Virus record (IMG/VR): IMGVR_UViG_3300030102_006776
Span: 1 to 31,190 of that record
Strand: one strand, 5' to 3'
DNA from: a virus
Length of the DNA: 31,190 bases
A model generated the notes under the pieces. It ran no database searches. It was not told where the DNA came from and saw only the letters and a program-made list of their open reading frames with translations. The position numbers and the translations under genes are program-made. Shown in pieces: positions 1 through 10,100 of this stretch. The stretch's first letter is position 1, and every line of letters begins with the position of its first letter.

Positions 1-2
1 AT

Positions 3-2030
3 TTGGGAATAAACCCCAGTATCACAGACTCAATAAATGAAATTAGTATTGAAAATTTACCAATCCCAAATTTTGGTTCAATAATTTCAAAAGTTCCCTT
101 GACTCCCGGTACTACTGGTTTTACCTTGTTTGAAGGTGGACCTTTTAATAAAGTTGACATTTTGTCAAATGGGACGTACAACATTAATTCAACTTTTCCC
201 ATTCAACAACTTGGACCGGCTACAAAAACAGATAAAAGTCCACTAACTTTAATTGGTTCTGTTATACAAGACGATACAACAGCAAATCCTGCTTTTAGGA
301 AAATTAGTTCTTCTCCAACATTTAGAGTGGTTGATTATTACAGAGATGTGATCGCATCTGTTGTGGATTCTTATATTGATAAGTTGGATGATCGCGTTTC
401 CTTAATGGCACAAAGTCCAGAGAAAATTTTAGAGTTTTATCGAATCGCTCGCCGCAAAAGAGTCAAGGATACTCTTTGTGAAGCAGCCGACGACAAAACC
501 GAAGCCCAAGAGTACGCCGCCGATAATCAAAAGGCGATGGATGTTGAATCTCTCAGGATCTTAACTTATACTTTAATAGTTGAAAGATACTTCAACTTAA
601 TAACTTTAGCCTCGTCCGGTTTGCCAAAAAGCGTCACAGATGCGGTGTTTCAACTTCCAGACAACGCGGTGAGTCTAATCGCTGATGATTTTCTTAAATT
701 GTGTACTGAGTCGATTGTCGAGATACCAGTCCGCAATGTTTTGTGTGATGCGGGATTGTCAATTGAAGAACTGATAAAAGAAGAACTGGAGTTCGTTCAG
801 AAAAGTGTTAAATTCGGTGACCAGTTGCCTCCAGTGATTGATGTTATAAAAGAAAAAACAAACTTGGGAGCAGAACCGGAACTAATATTTGAGCCATCTG
901 AAGTGCTAAAACAATTTGTTGTAAAAAGCGTTTCTGGTCCCGGTCAAACCCCTTGGTTGACAACTTGGCAAAAACTCGTTAGCGAGTTAACGACTAATCC
1001 AGATAAAAACGAAACTACTGCTCGCGGTCTTGTTTTCCTTATGTTTTTGAAAGCAGTTGGTTCCAACGATGTAAATGAAGTTGCGATTCCGCTTAGTGCG
1101 CTACCAAATGTTATATATTTATTTACAACCACGTTGTACAACCTGATTTTTGCGAACGAACCAGCAGCCACCGTTGGCAAAAACGCAGCCCAATCCGCTT
1201 TTTACTTCACAAACAGAATACAAGAAATGTTTTTGGATCAAACATACGATCTAACCTACAACGCAGACGTAAACTACAAACCAACCTACATATTGCCGGG
1301 AAAGACATTTGAGATCTACCAAACTGAAAAAACAGTAAAAACAAAATTATCTTTAAGCCCACCTTTAAAAACAAGAGTGCAAGTTACTGGTTCGCCAATA
1401 AAGAAGTTTAAATTTTATGCCCAATTGCCTGCAAAAGCCCAGTTAACAAACAAGATTACTTTAGAAGATCTGGGAATTGAAAACTTAACAGCAGCCTTTA
1501 ACGATAATTTTGTGTCCCTGTTGACATCTTACTTCTTGTATGAGTATGGCATCAAACAACAAAAAACAGGAATCTTTGACCAAACCAAAGCGGCAATCAT
1601 TTCAAGATTTTCAATTGGTACGCCTGTACTCGCAACATACGATCAGTCTGTACAAGCATATGAAGAACAAATAGCCAAACTAAATGATCCAAATTTGAAA
1701 TTGGCAAACATGTCCACTCTGCCGCTTTGGATTATAATACTTTTAATGATTCCAAAACTAACCATTAATGCAATTAAGTCTATAATTTTATCTGCCCTGT
1801 ACTTCTCAAATCCAATAGTATATTTTATTCTAATGACGGCTGAATCGTTTGGACTATCACTATCAGACTATTTAGACAAGTTGAAGGAAGACGCACTGAA
1901 AGAATTGGAAGAAAGCCTAGATCCCGACGACCCAGCAGCGGCAAAAGTGAAGTTTGATTTAAAGAAGATAAAAGAAAAACAACAAAAGAACAATTTAAAA
2001 TCTATTATTGATTTAAAGTGTGATATTTAG
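3..2030 (+). CDS. Unidentified phage protein, 5' end outside window
   Basis: The frame is open from the first base of the window, so the gene is probably cut at its 5' end; the TTG at 3 is only the first start-like codon and need not be the true start. At least 675 residues are visible. I do not recognise the family. Most of the protein is soluble-looking and mixed alpha/beta. Residues about 570-618 form a strongly hydrophobic region containing LPLWIIILLMIPKLTI and then a second apolar stretch around a NPIVYF motif. This is followed by an acidic then lysine-rich tail (about 625-675) predicted to be helical. It lies 16 bases upstream of the gp25-like gene and is read with it, so a baseplate or tail role is a reasonable guess from position only. 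The membrane-like segment is unusual for a baseplate protein and could instead mean an infection-related or hub component. Confidence 0.85.
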   Translation: MGINPSITDSINEISIENLPIPNFGSIISKVPLTPGTTGFTLFEGGPFNKVDILSNGTYNINSTFPIQQLGPATKTDKSPLTLIGSVIQDDTTANPAFRKISSSPTFRVVDYYRDVIASVVDSYIDKLDDRVSLMAQSPEKILEFYRIARRKRVKDTLCEAADDKTEAQEYAADNQKAMDVESLRILTYTLIVERYFNLITLASSGLPKSVTDAVFQLPDNAVSLIADDFLKLCTESIVEIPVRNVLCDAGLSIEELIKEELEFVQKSVKFGDQLPPVIDVIKEKTNLGAEPELIFEPSEVLKQFVVKSVSGPGQTPWLTTWQKLVSELTTNPDKNETTARGLVFLMFLKAVGSNDVNEVAIPLSALPNVIYLFTTTLYNLIFANEPAATVGKNAAQSAFYFTNRIQEMFLDQTYDLTYNADVNYKPTYILPGKTFEIYQTEKTVKTKLSLSPPLKTRVQVTGSPIKKFKFYAQLPAKAQLTNKITLEDLGIENLTAAFNDNFVSLLTSYFLYEYGIKQQKTGIFDQTKAAIISRFSIGTPVLATYDQSVQAYEEQIAKLNDPNLKLANMSTLPLWIIILLMIPKLTINAIKSIILSALYFSNPIVYFILMTAESFGLSLSDYLDKLKEDALKELEESLDPDDPAAAKVKFDLKKIKEKQQKNNLKSIIDLKCDI

Positions 2031-2046
2031 TATAGAGGAATAACGA

Positions 2047-2412
2047 ATGTCTTTTACAGCACAACTACCACTTAATAAAACCAACAACGGTACATATGCA
2101 AATATTGATGACCAAGTTGATTTTGTCAAACAAAACGTAAAGAATGTTTTATTAACGAACCCCGGCGAAAGAATTATGTTGCCAGAATTTGGAGTCGGTC
2201 TCAGACGCTTTCTTTTTGAAAACGCTCAGTCTGACAGTATAAAATCACTAGTAGAATCACAAATTCAAGATCAGTTTGATAACTATTTGCCAACGGTCGA
2301 GTTAATCGATGTTAAAATTGAAATTCAAGAAAATTCCATGCTCGTAAAAGTATTTTACAACTTAATTAACTTCAACATACAAGATTTTATACAATTGGCA
2401 GTCACAAACTAA
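2047..2412 (+). CDS. Baseplate wedge protein, gp25/gpW-like
   Basis: A 121-residue protein of the GPW/gp25 family, the small wedge protein that links the inner baseplate to the first sheath ring in contractile tails. The family signature is clear at residues 35-57: LLTNPGERIMLPEFG, then GLRRFLF. The Asn-Pro-Gly-Glu-Arg turn and the Pro-Glu-Phe-Gly motif are the most conserved parts of the family. Length matches T4 gp25 (about 130 residues). The start is supported by AGAGGA at 2034-2039, 7 bases before the ATG. It is followed directly by the gp6/gpJ-like gene, the standard order in P2 (W then J) and many contractile-tail phages. Family members are sometimes labelled lysozyme-like for historical reasons; no lysozyme activity should be inferred. 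Identification by motif reading only, but strong. Confidence 0.93.
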   Translation: MSFTAQLPLNKTNNGTYANIDDQVDFVKQNVKNVLLTNPGERIMLPEFGVGLRRFLFENAQSDSIKSLVESQIQDQFDNYLPTVELIDVKIEIQENSMLVKVFYNLINFNIQDFIQLAVTN

Positions 2413-2433
2413 TTATTCAAAGGAACAAGATAG

Positions 2434-4227
2434 ATGCCTAGAAAAGACAGAACCATAAAATATACCGATAGGGATTTTGATTCGATAAAAGAATCTCTAG
2501 TGAACTATGCTCAAAGGTATTACCCAGACACATTCAGAGACTTTGGTGAAGCAGGCTTTGGTGCTTTAATGACTGATTACGTCGCTTACATTGGCGATAT
2601 TCTGTCGTTTTACTTAGACTACCAAGCCAATGAAACGTACTTGGACACAGCAATTGAGTTCGATAATATTATTAAAATAGCGAAAACTCTTGGATACAAA
2701 TTTTCCTACGATTATACCTCGCAAGGTTTGGTGTCATTCTACGCAACAATTCCAGCGTCTCTTACGAATGAGACAAGTCTTGACTCTGATTATGCACCAG
2801 TTTTAAAAAAGGGTGCTGCCCTAGCCACTGATGATGGTAGTAGATTTATTCTTTCTGAGGATGTAAACTTTGCAGATCCAGATAACCAAAGAGAAGTAGC
2901 CGTCGTTGACGATTCAACAGGAAGGGTTACACACTACGCCGTCCGAGCAATTGGTAAGGTGATTTCCGGTGAAATGGTAACCGCCGATCTAGAGGTGGAA
3001 GCGTTTGAAAGATTTAAAAAAGTAGAAATTTTAGATGATTTCATTACAGAGATTATTAGCGTGATAGATTCTGACGGAAACGAATACTTTGAGGTAGATC
3101 ACTTAAGCCAGAATGTAATTTACGAGTCAGTCAAGAACTCAGACGCACCTAATGACAAAGTTGAATCTTTAATGAAACCAAAATTGGTTACAAGAAGATT
3201 TGAAGTTGAGAAAAGAGAGGATAGCACAATATTACAGTTTGGCTACGGTTCAGATAAAAATCTGACGAGTGATACTTTTGGGAGACCAGAAAACGTCGCA
3301 ATTCAAAAGTTTGGTAGACCCTATGTTTCATCTACAACATTTGATCCAACCAACTTAATTGAAAATGATAAGTTTGGTATTGCCCCTGCTAATACAACTC
3401 TAACAGTAAAATACTTGAAAAACTCAAGTTTGAATCCAAATGCATCAAAGGGAGAGATTAACATCATAACCGATTCTCGTTTAGTCTTCCCCGGCACTGG
3501 AAACACTGCTATAACCGAAGAAGCGGTCCAACAAAGTTTGGCAGTGGCAAACGAAGAACCTATTGTTGGCTCCGTCGCAATACCTGATTCGGACGAGATT
3601 CGTACAAGAGCAGTTTCTTTTATTGCAAGTCAAAAAAGAGCCGTCACAAAACAAGATTACGAGTCTCTTTGTTACTCAATGCCCTCCAATTTTGGCGCAG
3701 TAAAAAGAGTCCGTGCTTTGCAGGACAAAGATTCCTTCAAGAAAAATTTAAATCTATATGTGATAAGCGAAAACTCTTTAGGTCAATTCACAGAAACGAA
3801 CACCACGATTAAAGAAAACCTTAAGACTTGGATAACAAGACACAAAATGATCACAGATACGGTTGACATTTTGGATGCAAAAGTAATAAACCTGTCGGTA
3901 AATTTCACAGTTGTTGCCGATGTAGACCGAAATAAGTTTGATGTTCTGGCTGCTTGTATTGAAAGCCTCGCTCGCTTTTTTGATGTGAAGTTTGACATCG
4001 GAGAGCCTTTATTTTTTAATGACATATTCAGAGAGTTAAAAGATGTTGATGGTGTCTTGGATGTAACAGAGGTTTTTTGTAAGAGTTTATCTGGTGGCGA
4101 CTATTCAAGTTCACAGTTTACAATCGCTGATAACTTATCAGTTGACGGTAGGTCATTACTTCAACAGGAAGATCAAGTATTTGAAATCAAGTTTTTTGAT
4201 AAGGATTTAATCGGAACAGTCTTATAA
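2434..4227 (+). CDS. Baseplate wedge protein, gp6/gpJ-like
   Basis: A 597-residue baseplate J/gp6-type protein, which in contractile tails dimerises to form the inner baseplate ring around the hub. The N-terminus has the typical opening KYTDRDFDSIKESLVNYA, then a Gly/Phe-rich segment and the helical VAYIGDILSFYLDYQANETY (about residues 50-70), which resembles the N-terminal helix-rich part of gp6 and gpJ. Near residues 389-413 is the J-family hallmark RTRAVSFIASQKRAVTKQDY, corresponding to the R-x-A-P...F-x-x-x-x-RAVT-x-x-D-Y segment. The size is near T4 gp6 (about 660). AAGGA at 2420-2424 is 9 bases before the ATG. It follows the gp25-like gene and overlaps the next gene by one base (TAATG). 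Confidence 0.9.
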   Translation: MPRKDRTIKYTDRDFDSIKESLVNYAQRYYPDTFRDFGEAGFGALMTDYVAYIGDILSFYLDYQANETYLDTAIEFDNIIKIAKTLGYKFSYDYTSQGLVSFYATIPASLTNETSLDSDYAPVLKKGAALATDDGSRFILSEDVNFADPDNQREVAVVDDSTGRVTHYAVRAIGKVISGEMVTADLEVEAFERFKKVEILDDFITEIISVIDSDGNEYFEVDHLSQNVIYESVKNSDAPNDKVESLMKPKLVTRRFEVEKREDSTILQFGYGSDKNLTSDTFGRPENVAIQKFGRPYVSSTTFDPTNLIENDKFGIAPANTTLTVKYLKNSSLNPNASKGEINIITDSRLVFPGTGNTAITEEAVQQSLAVANEEPIVGSVAIPDSDEIRTRAVSFIASQKRAVTKQDYESLCYSMPSNFGAVKRVRALQDKDSFKKNLNLYVISENSLGQFTETNTTIKENLKTWITRHKMITDTVDILDAKVINLSVNFTVVADVDRNKFDVLAACIESLARFFDVKFDIGEPLFFNDIFRELKDVDGVLDVTEVFCKSLSGGDYSSSQFTIADNLSVDGRSLLQQEDQVFEIKFFDKDLIGTVL

Positions 4228-5690
4228 TGAGCGTTAAAAAATATTATGCTACAAAAGATAATACAATTACTAACCGATACAAGTCGTATAGTAACACACG
4301 CCGCGTTAGTTCGCTTAATTTTGGCTTAACAGATAGACTCCAAATTTTTTCAATCTATGCGACCGTTACAGCCTCTGTAGATGACAATGAGAAGTCTAGA
4401 GTCTTATTACAATTTGATACGTCTGAGGTAAGCACAGACCGCGCTAACGGCGACATTCCTGACTCCGGTAGTGTGTCGTTTTTCTTGCGTCTGAAAAACT
4501 ATCCACAAACTTCAACTAGCCCGACTTCTTTTACACTTGTCGTGGCACCAATCAGTCAATCATGGGACGAAGGTCGAGGTGAAAGTTTTGATGAGGAAGA
4601 TTCTAACGAAATTGGCAGTAATTGGCTTACCGCATCATCATTTCCAGAAATAACGTGGACCAGCGCTGGGGGTGATTTTAGAACAACACCATTGGCTGAA
4701 GAGTCATTTAACGCAGCAGATCAAGATTTAGTTTTAGATATTACGCCTTATGTTGAAAGTGTTTTGACAGATGGTGTGGCAGATTACGGTGTTGGGGTTT
4801 ATTTAACCTCCTCACAAGAGGCTACCACTGAATCGTTTTACAAAAAAGCATTTTATTCTCGTCAATATGAGGACGAGGCTTACAGACCACAGTTAGAAGC
4901 CCGTTGGAACAATTCTTTGCAAGATGACACAGATAATTTCTTTTTAAGTGCATCAAGAGCCTCGTCGGCAGATAATTTAAACACAATTTACATTTATAAT
5001 CAGATCCGAGGTAACCTAAAAAACATACCCGACATTGGCACGGGTAGTATCCTTGTCAGTTTTTATTCAGGATCAGAAACAGCACCCGCTGGCTCAAAGT
5101 TAAACTTACCAGCCGGTGGAGGCGTTGTAGCCGAAGGTGATGTAAATGTCACAGGCTCCCATGTTTCTACAGGTATTTATTCTGCTTCACTGGCATTCAA
5201 TTCTAGTTCGTTGGATTTTGTTCATCCGGTGTGGCACTCTGGCTCAGTCGAATATCACACTGGTTCAGCGATAGAACCCGCAGCCCGTGGCTCCGTTGGC
5301 GCAAGAAGGATAAAAAGATACTTTTTGTCGCTAACAAATCTAAAAGAACAATACTTGCAAAATCAAACAAGTCGCATAAGGTTATATGTCAGAGATCCAT
5401 CGGCATCACCAACAATTTATACAACAGCCCAAGCAACACTTGAGGCAACAATAATTAATAAAGCCTATTATAAGATTGTTCGCCAAAGAGATAACTTTGA
5501 AATTGTTTCATATGGAACAGGCTCTGGTGATGGAGAGTACACGAGACTTTCCCATGACGCAAAGGGTAATTACTTTGACTTGGATTTTTCTGTTTTTCCA
5601 AAGAATGAAGATTATGTAATTAAATTTACATTTTTTGAAGATGGGCAATACCGCGAGCAGAAACAAAAATTTAAGTTTAGGGTAGTGTAA
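4227..5690 (+). CDS. Virion structural protein, jelly-roll-like, first of a tandem pair
   Basis: A 487-residue protein, clearly paralogous to the following gene along its whole length. Residues 1 to about 225 read like the carbohydrate-binding-module-like beta-sandwich found in many extracellular and phage proteins: a run of polar strands, SRVLLQFD, SQSWDEGRGESFDE, a TW-x-x-GGDF motif, then LDITPYVESVL and VGVYLTSSQE. The middle (about 275-350) has GSKLNLPAGGGV and GSHVSTGIYSASL. The C-terminal domain (about 375-487) has YGTGSGDGEYTRLSHDAKGN and ends FKFRVV. The ATG overlaps the stop of the gp6-like gene by one base and the nearest SD-like sequence (GGA at 4213-4215) is weak, suggesting translational coupling. 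Role inferred: an adhesive or decorative baseplate-periphery protein. The exact role is unknown. Confidence 0.85.
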   Translation: MSVKKYYATKDNTITNRYKSYSNTRRVSSLNFGLTDRLQIFSIYATVTASVDDNEKSRVLLQFDTSEVSTDRANGDIPDSGSVSFFLRLKNYPQTSTSPTSFTLVVAPISQSWDEGRGESFDEEDSNEIGSNWLTASSFPEITWTSAGGDFRTTPLAEESFNAADQDLVLDITPYVESVLTDGVADYGVGVYLTSSQEATTESFYKKAFYSRQYEDEAYRPQLEARWNNSLQDDTDNFFLSASRASSADNLNTIYIYNQIRGNLKNIPDIGTGSILVSFYSGSETAPAGSKLNLPAGGGVVAEGDVNVTGSHVSTGIYSASLAFNSSSLDFVHPVWHSGSVEYHTGSAIEPAARGSVGARRIKRYFLSLTNLKEQYLQNQTSRIRLYVRDPSASPTIYTTAQATLEATIINKAYYKIVRQRDNFEIVSYGTGSGDGEYTRLSHDAKGNYFDLDFSVFPKNEDYVIKFTFFEDGQYREQKQKFKFRVV

Positions 5691-7131
5691 TGGCAGTTAA
5701 AAAATACACAGCAACAAAAGATAACACAATCACCAATGCGTTTGGTGAAGTGTTTGATAATCGACTAACTGGCACTAACGCTGGTCTTGCAGATTCGCTA
5801 GAGGTTTTTTCAATTTATGGTCAAACTAGTGAGTCTGCGTCATTAAATGAAAATTCAAGAATTTTAATTCAGTTTCCAATTTCAACTATATCATCTGAAA
5901 TTACCGATGGAACAATAGAAAGTGGTTCAAATTTTGTTTTGAGACTGTTTTCAGCCGAGCAACCCGAGCCTCCACCTAAAGATTTTACTCTTGTCATCGC
6001 CGCAGTATCCGGCGCTTGGAACGAGGGCACAGGTCCAGATTTAGCGAACAAAGATTACACAGGTGCATCAAATTGGATTTCGGCTTCAACAGGAGTGGCT
6101 TGGACCTCTACAGGTGGCGACTTTTACGCATCACCCCGCTTTACAGCATCTTTTACAACTGGTGAAGAGGATATTTCCATTGATGTAACCTCGCTCGTTG
6201 GCGAATGGATCGAAGGGACAAAAGAAAATCATGGATTTGGAATCTTCCTAACATCCAGCCAAGAAGACGTTTCTGCGTCTTATTATACAAAAAGATTTTA
6301 TAGCAGAACAAGCGAATATGTCATAAAGCGCCCTGTAATCGAGTCTAGGTACGATGATGCGAAAAAAGATAATGCGTCAACATTTTTCTTGAGTTCTGCA
6401 TTGGCACCTGCCAGCGACAATTTAAATAACTTGTATCTTTACAACTACATTGATGGACAATTACAAAACTTACCAGATGTCGGGACTAACGACATTCTTT
6501 TAAGCGTTTATTCAGGTACCACAGCACCCGCTGGGTCAAAGTTGTTTTTACCAGTGGGAGGGGGCGTCGAAGCAACCGGAGACATCAATATTACTGGCTC
6601 TCATGTTTCAACTGGGATTTACTCTGCTTCATTTGCGTATGCCTCAAGTTCTATCACAAAGTTATTTGGAGTGTGGCATTCCGGCTCAACAGAGTACGCA
6701 ACAGGCTCCGCAGTTACAGTTGAGACGTTTGACTCTTTAGATAATAGAGACTTCAGCGATTTTACGATTCTGCCCGTGAATGTAAAAGATACTTACTCGG
6801 CAGACGAGAAAGCCAGAATAAAGATTTACGCACGTCCAAAAGATTGGTCGCCCACTATTTATCCTAGTGGATCACAAACGCCAAATTCGACAATTATCGA
6901 GGAACTTTACTACAAGGTAACAAGAACGATTGATGGATTAGAGTTTATTCCATACGGAACAGGCTCTGGCAACGGTGCTTTTACAAAAACTTCTTATGAC
7001 GCAGAGGGAAATTATTTTGAATTAGACTTTTCACAATTTGAAACGGGATTTAAATACCGTGCTAATTTTGTGATAAAGAAAGATTTAAACTTCATAGAAC
7101 AAGAAGATACTATAGAATTCAGGGTTGATTG
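4227..7131 (+). repeat. Ancient tandem gene duplication (two jelly-roll-like genes)
   Basis: The units 4227-5689 and 5690-7131 are head-to-tail paralogues. Similarity is still visible in DNA: 20 of 21 bases agree between 5081-5101 and 6523-6543, and the blocks near 5149-5210 and 6591-6652 also align well. Elsewhere only the protein similarity remains. Confidence 0.85.
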
Positions 7132-7132
7132 A
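5690..7132 (+). CDS. Virion structural protein, jelly-roll-like, second of a tandem pair
   Basis: A 480-residue paralogue of the preceding gene. Shared landmarks, in the same order: the opening VKKYxATKDNTITN, the SRILIQF strand, the TW-x-STGGDFYASPRF segment, GFGIFLTSSQE, YSGTTAPAGSKLFLPVGGGV, GSHVSTGIYSASF, VWHSGSTEYATGSA, and YGTGSGNGAFTKTSYDAEGN. Unlike its twin it has LFSAEQPEPPPKD near residue 90, a proline-rich loop, and a different third domain around 345-375. Its ATG overlaps the previous stop by one base (TAATG) and its own TGA shares its last base with the next ATG. The same start/stop arrangement at both ends of the pair suggests coupled translation in fixed ratio. Function is unproven; the jelly-roll fold and the position next to the baseplate core suggest a peripheral baseplate or fibre-attachment protein. 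Confidence 0.85.
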   Translation: MAVKKYTATKDNTITNAFGEVFDNRLTGTNAGLADSLEVFSIYGQTSESASLNENSRILIQFPISTISSEITDGTIESGSNFVLRLFSAEQPEPPPKDFTLVIAAVSGAWNEGTGPDLANKDYTGASNWISASTGVAWTSTGGDFYASPRFTASFTTGEEDISIDVTSLVGEWIEGTKENHGFGIFLTSSQEDVSASYYTKRFYSRTSEYVIKRPVIESRYDDAKKDNASTFFLSSALAPASDNLNNLYLYNYIDGQLQNLPDVGTNDILLSVYSGTTAPAGSKLFLPVGGGVEATGDINITGSHVSTGIYSASFAYASSSITKLFGVWHSGSTEYATGSAVTVETFDSLDNRDFSDFTILPVNVKDTYSADEKARIKIYARPKDWSPTIYPSGSQTPNSTIIEELYYKVTRTIDGLEFIPYGTGSGNGAFTKTSYDAEGNYFELDFSQFETGFKYRANFVIKKDLNFIEQEDTIEFRVD

Positions 7133-10100
7133 TGAGCTTCAAAAAATACATAGAGCAAGTAAAATCACAAAATAAAACCTCAAAGCCACTCATCAAGAAA
7201 ACAAGACAATCTGTGGGCAACACACTAGATCGTGGTGAAGCAACAAAAGTAAGACAAAAGAATAGAGATAAGTACATTCCACCAGTTGACTTTGGCACTG
7301 CTAGTAATTTTGCATTCTATGGTTCTGCTGAAGATTATTATACAAAGGCAGTAGACTATATCGCTGGTTTCTACCCGTATGATGGTACGACCACAGACAA
7401 AGAATTGTGGCTTTTTAGTGCATCACATCTAGAGACATATATATTTGAGAACGAATACCCAAGAACAAACGGATACATAGTTTTTTCATCTGATGGGTGG
7501 ACAACTCAAAGCGACGAAGAAGGTGGCTATGGTGAACCAGCCACTCAACAATACATTTTGTTTAATGGCGGTTTGGCTGTTGGTGACATCGTTAACGATA
7601 CTGATTTTACATTTGATTTAAAATATGGAACCTCTGACGGCAACTGCATTGAATTCTGGATAAACAAATCAGAGTTTTTGCCGACTTTGACAGAAAAAGA
7701 AGTAATTTTTGATTTGTGGAATAGTTCGTCGCTCGCTGAGTCCAAAGGACGTTTTACTGTAGAGTTGACGGGTTCAACGAATGTAATTAATGTCTCTATC
7801 GCATCCGGTACAGTTCACGCGGAAGCACAACTAACTGCAATTACGTCAGGGAATTTGGTTGATGGTGATTGGCACCATGTCGCCTTAAACTTCTCATATG
7901 GTGAAAGCGCAGTGTCTGTTGATTCATATTTAGACGGCGACTACAAGGGAACACAAACTATTGCAGGAGCAATTAGCGAAGTGACTGGCGCGTTTGTTGG
8001 TGCCCTTGGCGCACTTGTAACTGAACAAACTGCATCAACTAACGTCGGCGCTCTTGGGTTTGGTAAACTATCTGCATCTCTTGATGATTTTAGATTTTGG
8101 CGAAAAACCAGAGATTCAAAACAAATTTCAATATTTAGCCGTCAATCCCTTGATGGTGGTGCAGTAACAGGCTCATCCAACCGCCAGTTGGGTTTATACT
8201 TCAAGTTCAATGAGGGCATAACCACAAATGCAACAACTGACGCTACAATCTTAGATTACTCAGGTCGCTTAAATAATGGCACGTTTGTTGGTTATACATC
8301 AACAGCACGAGAAACCGGCTCTGCATTTGTAGAATCTGGTTTAGCCGTCCGTGAATTTAAAGACCCCATTTTATACAAGACTCACCCAGATGTATCAGCA
8401 TATCGCTCCGACAAAATCTTGTCTGGCTCAACGCACGACTTATTAAACAATAACAACATTTATAAAACACTCCCAGACTGGATTACCACAGAGGACGATG
8501 AAAATTCAAAAGAATTAAAATCTCTTACTCAGATTATGGCTTCTACTTTAGATGAACTATACCTTGAAATAAAAACTCTACCCGAGATTAATCGTGCTGA
8601 GTATTATGGCGATAATATTTTTAAGAACAAATTCGATCAGTCATCACTAAATTCAAAGGGTCTTTTGGTAGGCAGAATTTTAGAGAACACCGATTTCTTA
8701 AACTCTTTTTATGACTCTGGAGACACAGGATTATTTGTACAAAAGTTAGAAGATATAAAAAGCATAATTTATGGTAACCTAAACAATAACGCCACAGAGA
8801 TTTTTAAAACCAAGGGCACCGTTGAGAGTTTGAGAAACGCGCTCCGCTGCTTTGGTGTTGACAATGAATTAATTAACTTATCAATCTACGAAGATAATAC
8901 AACGATTAGGTTGGACGATAAGAGAGAATTATATGCTGAAAAATACAAATTTGTAAACTTTTCAACAGCGTCAAACAATGATGCAGTCGTTTTCCCAAGT
9001 TTGTCAGGCGGCATTGGAACATCGTATATCAGCGGAACATTTGGAGTAGCCGATCCAATTGAAGCCAGAATGGCTAACACTTACGAGTGCCAAGTATTCT
9101 TGCCAAAATATCCAGACTTTGGCGAAAAGTCAAATGTTAACTTTGTTGGAGTTTCTTCCTCTATATTTGGCGTGCATGGAATTACAGCCACAAGTTCAGC
9201 CGACGATGGCACAACTTTCTCTGGTGATGATGCAGGCTTTCAGGTATATGCAGTTAGAGACACACTAATAAACAGAAAGGTAAAATTTGTAGTCACATCG
9301 TCAGTGGACGCCGCAGGCGAAAATGTGTTCCCTGCAATTGAAACAGGCTTTTTCGACGACGCATACGACAACGAAACTTGGAACATTGCAGTAACAATTA
9401 AACCAATTGGTTACGAGGTCGGAGATCAAAACAATTCTCTTCAAGACGCATCTGGTTCTTACATAGTAAACTTTAGAGGTTACAATGTAGAAGATGAAAG
9501 ATTATATCATTCATTCGATTTGTCCTCGTCTTTTCATTCTACGAGAGCAATAAAATTATTAAGCCAAAACAGAAAGCCTTATTATGGAGCAAACAGAACA
9601 AACTTCACAGGATCAGTGTTAACAAACTCAGATGTTGAAATCGGATTTTTCAGAGTTTGGTTTGATAACCTGTCAAGTGATGAATTGATTAGTCACGCAA
9701 AAGATCCAAGAAACTTTGGTAGAGATAGACCATACGAAAATTTCTTACCACTATCAGAAAAATTTGCTGGAGCATATGTTCCAAAAGTACAGTCCTTGGT
9801 GATGAACATTGGAACTGACAATTTATCAGAATCTGATGGTTCAGGGATCTTTACACTAGATGACCTATCATCAGGCTCCTATAATAACACCGGCTTAACT
9901 GATTTAGATAATATTCTCGGTGGTCTTTACCAAGCGAAAGGATTTGGGTTTACCCCATCATCGGAGAACATTTATAATTCAAGGTTCTTCACGGTGGGTA
10001 AAACAATTAACCCAGAAAACTTTGGTGAACTATCTGGCGTTAGAATTCTAACCGAAGATGACGCTGCAACGAAAAGCATAACAAAAGCCAAACTCGCTTA

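Noticed and set aside
2047-2412. Lysozyme activity for the gp25-like protein
   Set aside because: The lysozyme label for this family is historical; no catalytic motif is visible and the baseplate role is well established for the family.
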